Shown piece by piece: positions 56,157-64,000 of a stretch of 64,000 bases of DNA. The position numbers and the translations under genes were made by a program. Source of the DNA: Taxillus chinensis (taxonomy: Eukaryota > Streptophyta > Magnoliopsida > Santalales > Loranthaceae); NCBI GenBank assembly GCA_023512835.1, contig CM042091.1, forward strand, positions 21,097,506-21,161,505, written 5' to 3'. The notes under the pieces were generated by a model. It was not told where the DNA came from. It saw nothing but the letters and a program-made list of their open reading frames with translations, and made no database searches. Positions within the stretch are counted from its first letter, which is position 1. Each line of letters begins with the position of its first letter.

Positions 56157-57103
56157 CACTTTGGCTCACAGCGCACAGCTAGGAAGGTATTGGACTCTGG
56201 TATGTATTGGCCCACTTTGTTTCATGATGCTTATGAGTTTTGTAAAGCATGTGATCGTTGCCAACATACTGGTAATATATCTAGGAAGCATGAGATGCCT
56301 TAACGACCTATGATATTTTGTGAACTTTTTGATGTTTGGGGTATTGATTTCATGGGTCCTTTTCCTAGTTTTTTTTGGTTATTTGTATATTTTGGTTCTT
56401 GTGGATTATGTGAGTAAGTGGATGGAGGCGAAAGCCACGAGGACTGACAATTCAAAAGTTGTTGTGGATTTTGTGAAAACTAATATCTTTTGTAGGTTTG
56501 GCATTCCTAAAGCTATCATTAGCGATCAAGGGACTCACTTTTGCAACAGGCACTTTCGAGCACTACTTCAGAAGTATGGGGTGACACACAAGACATCGAC
56601 ACCATACCATCCCCAAACCAATGGCCAAGCAGAGGTGTCCAATCGGGAGTTGAAGCAAATCTTGGAGAAGACTGTTCGGCCCAATAGGAAGGATTGGAGC
56701 CGGCGCCTTGATGATGCACTTTGGGCCTATCGAACAAAGATACAAGACTCCCATTAGCATGTCCCCATTTCGATTAGTTTATGGGAAGTCTTGTCATCTT
56801 CCTGTGGAGGTGGAGCATAGAGCATATTGGGCGGTCAAAGCTTGTAACCTGGACCTGGCCCAAGCAGGGGAGCAAAGGAAACTTCAGCTTCAAGAATTTG
56901 AGGAGCTTCGTTTGGAAGCTTATGATAATGCAAGGATCTACAAGGAGAAGTCCAAGGCTGCCCATGACAAGATAATTCACAAGAGGGAGTTCGAAGAAGG
57001 CGAGCGTGTTCTTCTTTATACTTCGAGATTGAAGCTTATGCCTGGTAAGCTGAGGACGCGATGGGCTGGGCCCTATACTGTAGTTCCATACCAACTAGAA
57101 ATG
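56157..57103 (+). pseudogene. Athila-like integrase, 3' truncated
   Basis: The HHCC region (HFGSQRTARK, CKACDRCQHTGN) precedes a frame shift near 56,380. The core reads [34 protein letters not shown] (Asp) and [17 protein letters not shown] (Glu). Another shift at about 56,735 leads to [19 protein letters not shown] and [11 protein letters not shown]. The domain stops at 57,103, and the remaining 3' region and 3' LTR are missing. Confidence 0.85.
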
Positions 57104-57106
57104 TGA

Positions 57107-57740
57107 CGATAACATAACACCGATTGTCCACAGCAGTACTCAATCTTGATAGCATACCATATCAACATAGAAAAAAATATAATTTTTTTATATTATTTTA
57201 ATAATATTATATTATCAATGTTGCATTGGTTGCCCAACCCCAATTCTGATGATTTGTGAACTCAGCCTTGCTGATGTCAAGAAGAGGTCCTTCATCAAAA
57301 TTAAATTTGATTTGCTATCATTCTGCACGAAGCTGCAGCCTCACGCCTGAGAATAAATATGCTGCAGGCTAAAGCAAAAAATTTCACTTTCTTATTAGCT
57401 TTGTTAGTGATAAATCTGCAATGTGATTATTCAACTAGGGTTTGTGGAATACCCACATTGGTTCTTCGCCTAATCTTGAAAAATATGTCGAGCTCCAAAC
57501 ACAAGTCATCGGATCCAATCATTCACGCAGTACAAACTACAAAGAGAAACATGGGTAGCCTTAGGTACGTACCAAGCAGAGAGAAGGGAAATTGATTTGA
57601 GGGTGGATGGGAACAACGAATGGATTATTTCTAAACTTCCAGTGGCTTTGAAGGCGGTGCAGTTGTGTGGTACAATTACATTACAGTAATGTATGTTGTG
57701 TTTTTCTTATATTGTGTTACCTATGTAATTGTGTATTGGG
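57107..57740. other. Spacer, no gene recognised
   Basis: AT-rich with a TTATATTATTTTAATAATA run near 57,185-57,215. Short ORFs show no recognised motif. The right edge of the retrotransposon cluster falls here. Confidence 0.5.
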
Positions 57741-57743
57741 CAA

Positions 57744-58187
57744 TTAGGAGGGGAATGAAATAACCAAGCTTGCGAAAATGCAATGCGACTGTGTTATCAT
57801 AAAAACAAACCTTCTTTGAAGGGTTCCTCCCGCCGACGATCTCCCCAGTCCCGCCGGCAACGCCTCCCCAACCAGTGGGGGTGGAGAAGGCCGAGGACTC
57901 GTCGGAACTGGAACCAACACCGGCTCGCTGCCCGATGACGTCAGGACACGGTGGTAGTCGAGGCCGTGAACGGCGACGGTGGTGGCGAGGTAGAGGTCGG
58001 GATGCGTGACAGGGTCGTTGTCGAAAGTTAGTGCGGGAGTTGTCGGTGACGAGGATGAAGTGGTCAGGGACGAGCGTGGGGAGGCGGCAGTGAGGTGGCG
58101 CGGGAGGACGATGAAGAGGTCCGAGGACGAAGGATGCGGGGAGTGCCTCGTCTGCACTGATGAGGCCCGAGGGAGTGGCAAGGCCAT
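57744..58187 (-). other. Unrecognised GC-rich ORF head-to-head with NHP2
   Basis: A 147-codon minus-strand frame (MALPLPRASSVQTRHSPHPS..., with YLATTVAVHGLDYHRVLTSS) in an island much richer in G+C than its surroundings. A second minus frame of 160 codons overlaps it. I recognise no family. It may be a captured or degraded exon, or chance openness in GC-rich DNA; its start is about 200 bp from the NHP2 ATG. Confidence 0.2.
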
Positions 58188-58310
58188 TTTTTGGAATGGT
58201 CAAAAAATTAGTGAATCATTAGATCAAATTAAAGAAGATCTAATGGTCAAAAATATACCTGTGCTTTTTAAGCTCTTGCCTCGCTTTTTCCGTTAGCACG
58301 ACCCAATAGA

Positions 58311-58330
58311 TTTATATAACCCTAAACCCT
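58311..58330 (+). promoter_or_regulatory. TATA-like sequence and telo-box in NHP2 promoter/5' leader
   Basis: TTTATATAACCCTAAACCCT: a TATA-like run directly fused to AACCCTAAACCCT, the plant telo-box found at the 5' ends of many translation and ribosome-biogenesis genes. It lies 64-84 bp upstream of the ATG. Confidence 0.65.
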
Positions 58331-58393
58331 GATCGCCGCTGCCATAGTTCCAACCCTTCTCACTTTTCTAAAGCCAGAGAGAGAGAGGGAGAG

Positions 58394-60062
58394 ATGGGAA
58401 GCGATAATGAAACAGAGAAGTCGCTGAAGGAGAAGAAGAGGCTGCTAGTTCTCGCTCCCATAGCCAAACCCCTCGCCGGCAACAGGCTCTGCAAGCGAAC
58501 TTTCAAGCTCGTCAGTAAAGGTATACCACATTATGTCCATGCTTGTGTTTGTTTTCCAGACCTTTTGATTTGATTTTATTTGATTTTTGCTTTTTTATGG
58601 AAATTGCGTTTTGTAAGTTCCTGTTTGTACTGTTCTTTTGTCTTCAGCTGCGAAATAAATGCATACCAAAGTCTATATTTTTGAGTTGTTAGTGGGCGTG
58701 GATTAGAATCATGTGCAATATGTTAATTTTGTATATCTTATGGAAATTATGGAGATTTCTAATAGTGGGGACTGTGGGGTCATGTTGGTTCATGTGTTTG
58801 TATAGTGGTTTACCTTAATCGATGTTATTACAACTTGCAGCTGCTGAGCACAAGTGTTTGAAAAGGGGTGTAAAGGAGGTGGTAAAAAGTATCAGGCGTG
58901 GTAACAAGGGGTCAGTGTTCTTCTCCTATGAAGCTTCCTAATTTAATTCCATTTCCCTCTTTGACAAAACTAATGTATGGATAATCTGTGAGGAATGGTA
59001 TGATCTATGGAAACTAAATGATGCAATCAATGGCATGTAAGCAGACAACATGCCAAATCCTGTTGTGACTAGTGGCTACCACTAACATTACATATCCATA
59101 GTTTTAAATTGAATCACATGGTGCAAAAGATGGATATTTAGAATGTTGCCTGTTTATCAGTTCTGTTCTGAATGCAATATTTTGGTTTGCAAGAAAGTGC
59201 TCAAGGGACTGACTATCTACTTACGTTGAGATGTATACAACTCCTTAAGAACTAGTTGGCTGATTTGTAAATGATTAATCTTTGTATCTCTTTGTGGGTA
59301 AGTGCAGATTATGTGTCATTGCTGGAAACATATCCCCCATCGATGTCATCACGCATGTTCCAGTGCTATGTGAAGAGGCTGACATTCCCTATATATATGT
59401 CCCCTCAAAAGAAGTAAGCTTCCTCTTCCTTGTGGATTTATAACACTATAAGGTTATTTTTCCTTACGGTTCAATCTTTTCACAATTTTTTTTTAGCTAT
59501 TAATTTCCTTTTAAAGTTCTTGCTTGGTTACTTACTCTATATGCTATATGGTTTGATTACCATGGAGCTAACACATGCTAGTTACCATGTCATGAGTGAT
59601 AGTGATGTTGGTTCTGAAATTTGCATAGCTATCTTCATTTCACTACTTACTGTTTGGATGCTTTTCTGGATTTCCCTTCATAGCAGTCCTGTGATTCTTA
59701 TCTTGTTTGGCTACCTAGATTCTCGTTAGAAATTGTGTATTTTTCGTTTGGTTACATTTATGGTTTGTAGCTGTGTGTGACTATCAAGTGTTTTTCCATG
59801 TGACCAATGTGGTTGTGTGATTAAATTACCCATTAAAATTTATGTTCACACTTTGTCCTTATTCTACGCTGCATTAAGAATGCTCAATTGACCTTCCTAG
59901 GATCTTGCAAACGCTGGAGCAACAAAAAGGCCTACATGTTGTGTTCTGGTGCAAACTAACCCCACAAAGGGAGAGCTAGGGCCGGAGGAACAAGAGAAAC
60001 TTAAGGCAGATTATGCCGAAGTTGTATCAGATGTAACTGAAGTAACCTCAGGTCTGTTTTGA
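58394..60062 (+). CDS. NHP2: H/ACA ribonucleoprotein complex subunit 2-like (NHP2), four exons
   Basis: Exons 58,394-58,520, 58,841-58,910, 59,308-59,413 and 59,901-60,062, all with GT...AG introns. The phases add up to 154 codons plus TGA. NHP2 is a nucleolar protein of box H/ACA snoRNPs, which guide pseudouridylation of rRNA and snRNA and contribute to telomerase RNP in other eukaryotes. The L7Ae/L30e domain spans about residues 28-125. Seen are the RNA-contact segment RRGNKGLCVIAGNISP (61-76) and the family signature CEEADIPYIYVPSKEDLA (87-104), whose C-x4-I-P-Y-x2-V core fits the L7Ae pattern. The N-terminus is short and Lys-rich (KEKKRLL), as in plant NHP2, and length fits the family. 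The start is the first ATG after an AG-rich leader. The gene looks intact and lies next to the retrotransposon cluster. Confidence 0.93.
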
Positions 60063-60169
60063 AGATGGAGAAAACAAAAAAAAAAATGTAGGCTAACATT
60101 TGCTCTCTGCAACTGATGCACTTTGTTTTGGATGGTGTTCACTCGGTCGCAAATTATTCCCTGAATGAA

Positions 60170-60315
60170 CCTGGTTTCGTACAATGAAGATCTTGACGAT
60201 TGTATAACTTGGATTCGAATTCCGTTTGTATAACTTGGATCTTGACGATTTTATTATAACTTGGATCTTGACGATTGTATAACGTGGATTCGAATTCCGT
60301 TTGTTCAATTCATCA
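60170..60315. repeat. Short tandem duplication downstream of NHP2
   Basis: Two to three copies of ATCTTGACGATTGTATAAC and of TTGGATTCGAATTCCGTTTG, arranged in about 60-bp units in the presumed 3' flank. Confidence 0.7.
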
Positions 60316-61300
60316 AGGGCCACAAAAAATAATTTTATGCCTAGTTATAATCCCATGAAGTCAACCTCATGAGCGTACCAGTGAAACAAAGTGGTAATTT
60401 TGACATAAACTGAACCGCGCATTAGACATTTATAAATATTATTGAATTACGAATATGAATATACAGTTGAATACTATAAATATGACAATGTGCACGTTTA
60501 TTTTGTCTGCCTCACAAGTAGTAACCACACAAAATTATACCCTATTAGAGATGTTGTGCAAGGAAAAAAAAATCATAAAATAATTATACTATATTTAATT
60601 TTTTTTTATAAAATTTATATAATATTTTCTAATATATTAAAAAATAATATTTACTTCCTATAATTATTAAATTATATTTTAAAAAAAATTTATCGACTTT
60701 CTCTTTCTATAATATTAACTTTTATTTCATATTAAATTATAAAAAAATTATTATTAAATAAAATAAATAATATAAAATATTATTTTAATAATATAAAATT
60801 TAATTTAGAAAATCTATTGTAATACATATTTATATAGAAAAGTAAAAAATAATTTAAAATTATAAATTTAAAAAAATTTATAAGAAAGCTAATACTATTG
60901 CTCTAATTTTTTTTTCCTTTGCTAATGGTAGTGAAAAGTAATTGGTAAGCTGAAATATTACCAGTTGGAAATTGGATCTCAATATGGGATTACGTTGCTG
61001 CTGTAGGTCCCTACTAGCTTAGCCTTGATATGGTTCACGAGTATGGCTTAGCACATTGATGAGATTCAATCAAGGTATTCGATATCTTTACTGCAAGATA
61101 ACTAGCATACATCTTATAAACGTGTTGGACACATTTGAATCGCCAGTAAATGATGTTGAATTTGATCTAACACATGCATCGGTTAGCACCCCACTTCACC
61201 AACAGACAAACACTGAAATTGCATAACACGACACGCATCTCTATATATCTATTTCTCAATTGAGCTGGTTGAGAAGCTTCGTATATGTCAAGAGTAGTCG
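60316..61300. other. AT-rich intergenic region between convergent genes
   Basis: 60,560-60,900 is almost pure A/T (long TTTTTT, AATAATAT words). No ORF or RNA gene recognised. It could act as a matrix-attachment-type sequence, but that is only a guess from composition. Confidence 0.5.
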
Positions 61301-61301
61301 G

Positions 61302-62374
61302 TCATTTTTGACGTGAGGAACCCCTGAACAAGTACACGCTTAAGCCTCCAACTGCCAGGGTCAATATAAGTGGGATGCTAATCAGTTCCATGTTAATTCT
61401 GCCTTCCCTTTTTGTTCTCACTTGGCCCGGCCTTTTGTCCAATCGCTCACGCAAAAGATTATTCAAATTGTCTAATTGATGCATGATTTGGAGCTGACCT
61501 CGTGCAATAACTAATACCTGTCCAAAGAAAATCAAGTTTTATGAGAAAACTTCAAAAGTTGTAAGAAAGCTTTCCTTCAATTGTTTTAATTGCTTTCTTC
61601 ACATTTTACTTGTTTTCTGGGGTTAGGCGAGAAGGGTTTGGGAGGAGTCTTTCTGCCAATATATAAAAATGTACAGACACATTATAAAATATCACGCCAC
61701 ATCTAAAACCGATACGAAATATAACTATATCCTCGTATTCGGTAGGTGTCTGACTGTGTCTGTATATAGCAAATGGCAGTACAAAAGGCAGCTTCAAAAA
61801 CTTGTGCTTCAATGTTAAAGGAACATGATCCAAATTCCCTTCCAGAAGTATGTTCACAGAAATTTCAAGATCATAAAGTTGCCTTTTCAATTTTAACTCC
61901 ATTGCACTTAATTGCACTTAAATTCAATTTTAAATTTCATAATAGTTTCAAATAGTGAGCCTACAAACTTCAGTATGGGCAAAAAAAATGTTATCCCAAA
62001 ATGATGATATTACATAAATTTATGTAATAACTTTAAAACTGACATATCAATTTGTTCAGCATGCCTAAACTTTTCATGAGAAAGAAACAATATTTACATA
62101 CCTCTTCCATCACGGGGGACTCCTTAGCTAATTGGGAAGATGAAGAAGAATTGGTCAATAATGATCCACTAAATGTACCAGTGCATGAACTAGTTGTGAA
62201 AAGAGGAGAGGGGTCAGGTCCATTGCAGGATTCTACCTGCAGTGCCGAGTTCTGCTGACACACACAGGCTTTCCTGACAGACAACTTAGAATTTAATTCC
62301 TCAATACGAGTTGCAAATTCATCCATCCTCTCATTCAGGGTAGAAATATGTTCTGAGAGGTGAGTGATGGCTCC
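61302..62374 (-). CDS. Last two exons of a coiled-coil, tail-anchored protein (5' part not found)
   Basis: Minus-strand exons 62,374-62,102 and 61,517-61,302 join in phase 0 with consensus borders (acceptor TCTTAG at 62,375, donor GAG|GTATG at 62,101, acceptor GGACAG at 61,518). Together they give 162 residues to a TGA. The first exon opens with GAITHLSEHISTLNERMDEF and TRIEELNSKLSVRK, a heptad-like helix, then a Ser-rich loop (LLTNSSSSSQLAKESP). The second has IARGQLQIMHQLDNLNNLLR, another helix, a basic patch, and a C-terminal hydrophobic segment ISIPLILTLAVGGLSVYLF followed by RGSSRQK. That suggests a tail-anchored membrane protein. The exon begins in phase 0 without a start codon, so upstream exons must exist beyond 62,376. 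I do not recognise the family with certainty. Confidence 0.7.
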
Positions 62375-62379
62375 CTAAG

Positions 62380-62889
62380 ACAATCCAGAGACAAATTGGT
62401 CAGTGAAAGTTATTGCAAACGACAGGTCCAATTGCACCCATTCAAAAGTTTGGCAAATGATGCTGAAGCTAAGTGGATTGCAAGAATTGACATGCTGGTA
62501 GGCTATGTTCCAGTATAATATGGTGAATAAAAATGCAGGAATAAGAGATTATATACATACGGTGAAGGGAACCTGGGACCTGGGACAGGAAGTTCCTTCC
62601 ATGCTATGCAAGGTACATGAAGTGGGCCCATGTTCAATTTTAATTTATTTTTAAAATTTTTTAAACAAATGGGACCTACCATCATTCATGATTGAGACAA
62701 CATTAATGAATGTGTTTCCCCAGCACATTTCCTTATATATACACCAATTGAGATTGAACATGGATTTTATGTACATTTTTGTATTGTCGGTGTTATATGA
62801 TTTTTATGGTTTTTTATCAAATACTTATAGTTATATTATATTAGTGCAAATATCTCACACATGAACAACTTGAACAATGCTACAAGAAA
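62380..62889. other. Presumed intron or upstream region, no gene seen
   Basis: AT-rich. A 60-codon minus ORF (62,503-62,685) has no recognisable motif. No acceptable upstream exon of the neighbouring gene was identified. Confidence 0.4.
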
Positions 62890-63160
62890 AGAAGCACTAG
62901 TAATTGCATGAGTTATCATATCAACCAATTGATCTTTTCTTTAATGTAGGAAATCTTCGTTACACCAAAATTTAGATTATCCTTGATGTAATTCCTATCG
63001 AGTTTAATATGCTTAATATGATCATGTTATATTGTATTATTAGCTATCTTAATAGCAGCCGTATTATCACAAAAGAGCATTACCTGGCTTTTGAGGACCA
63101 CAACTAAGGTCTTACAAAAGAATATATAACCATTGTTAGAACCACTCAAGCCATAATCTA
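62890..63160 (-). pseudogene. Copia RNase H fragment
   Basis: Minus strand reads, with stops and shifts, LFCDNTAAIKIANN-like wording (CDNTAAIKIANNTI), HIKHIKLDRNYIKDNLN and a degraded QLVDMITHAITS end: the C-terminus of a copia RNase H (canonical CDN-AAI, TKHIELD, DQLADMMT). No LTR or other domain is attached, so it is an old fragment. Confidence 0.75.
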
Positions 63161-63720
63161 GCAAGAGAAAAAAAGAATGCTCAATTATTTCATACTTCAT
63201 TTATCCCATTAAACAAGCTCATGATAAAAAGTTAAATAGGCTATCCAGCCTTAACTGCTCATAACTGTGCACATATAACTATCTAATACAAATTACAATG
63301 CCTAAATCAAGTAACTAACTGCTTGGTCTACAATCCAAAAATAACTTCCTTGTCAATAAGCTTCTGCATGCATTTCCCCTTCCAGGTATAAACAATAATT
63401 GGCATCATATCAAATTTACTATATAATTGATTTAATAACCATTACTCTTGATAATTAATCACATATTTGCACCTTCATGTTTTTTAGAAAACTTTTAGTT
63501 TTTATATTTACTTATATTTTTATCGCAACAATCATCAAATCATGTATATTTATAATGTAGTATTTCCTTTTATCTCTTTTTTTATTTCAATTAAAGTAAA
63601 TAAACATGACAAGTCTAAATTTGATGGAGTAAGAATATTTTGGGATTTTAAAAGTAATGCTATTGAATGGAGTAAGAGTATGTTTGAATTTTAAAGTTGT
63701 AATGCAAGAAACGCTCACTT
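63161..63720. other. AT-rich non-coding region
   Basis: No gene, RNA or clear repeat recognised. Confidence 0.5.
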
Positions 63721-64000
63721 TAGGCTCATTTGGTACGCGGGAATAAAAATGAGAGAAATATAATCATTAAAGGAATAGAATTGACATGAAAAAGTAATGA
63801 ATTTTTTTGATTACCTTGCCTATGTTTGGTATATAAAACAAAGCAAGGTAATATATTAAGTCAATTACCAAAATATTTTTATCATTATTAAAATTTATTA
63901 AATAAAAATTTATATTAAAAAAAAGTTTTTGGATCTAGGGAGAGGGGTACGGGGGGGAGGAGCAGCGAGAGAGGGAGGGAGGCGCATGGGAAAGGAGGAG
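63721..64000. mobile_element. Possible end of a non-autonomous DNA transposon
   Basis: GGCTCATTTGGTACGCGGGA (63,723-63,742) and CTATGTTTGGTATATAAAAC (63,820-63,839) have the GTTTGGTA-type wording seen at the ends of many plant MITEs. The matching end would be outside the window. The last 60 bp are G/A-rich (GGGGGGAGGAGCAGCGAGAG). Confidence 0.3.

Noticed and set aside
1..64000. tRNA, rRNA or other standard RNA genes
   Set aside because: None could be recognised by eye. The TGGTATCAGAGC sequences are primer-binding sites, not tRNA genes.

Overview
The window is nuclear DNA of a flowering plant. Nearly all of it (about 1-57,100) is a nest of plant LTR retrotransposons, with spliceosomal introns, AT-rich spacers and MITE-like elements elsewhere. 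Only the last 6 kb carries recognisable host genes. The species cannot be fixed from the sequence.

Layout. (1) 1-4,012 and 21,058-27,658: two pieces of one minus-strand Ty3/gypsy family (called G here), interrupted by tandem arrays of a small non-autonomous LTR element (TRIM) with 411-415 bp LTRs and 393-395 bp non-coding internal regions. Array A (1,021-3,048) splits the RNase H/integrase junction and array B (23,862-26,308) splits gag. (2) 4,013-21,057: a 17-kb plus-strand Tat/Ogre-like gypsy element (X). It has a 3.2-kb 5' LTR, an extra 5' ORF with a plant-mobile-domain-like product, gag-protease with a G-patch, RT, two RNase H domains, integrase, and a 2-kb 3' non-coding region with repeated hairpins. 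Its 3' LTR is truncated and fused to a second copy of the G/TRIM sequence, so about 1.65 kb is present on both sides of X. (3) 27,722-28,016: a fold-back MITE. (4) 28,872-33,660: a decayed, truncated Sirevirus-like copia element (C1). (5) 33,661-49,530: a second Sirevirus-like copia (C2), split by a complete gypsy insertion (35,464-41,014, TSD aaggg, core domains deleted) and by a solo LTR (about 42,955-45,190). (6) 49,531-49,951: an inverted LTR fragment of the same family as the nested gypsy. (7) 49,952-57,103: an Athila-like gypsy element lacking its 3' LTR.

Host part. At 58,394-60,062 (+) is a four-exon gene for the H/ACA snoRNP protein NHP2 (154 aa), with a telo-box next to a TATA-like sequence. 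At 61,302-62,374 (-), convergent with it, are the last two exons of an unrecognised coiled-coil protein with a C-terminal membrane anchor. An unrecognised GC-rich ORF lies head-to-head with NHP2. A degraded copia RNase H fragment and a probable DNA-transposon end follow to the window edge.

None of the retroelement polyproteins is intact: every one has frameshifts, stops or changed catalytic residues. The most unusual signals are the multimeric TRIM arrays with 4-bp target duplications, the duplicated flank of X, and two classes of repeated RNA hairpin in the 3' region of X (a duplicated GAAA-tetraloop hairpin and about 18 tandem 37-bp hairpins with apparent compensatory changes).
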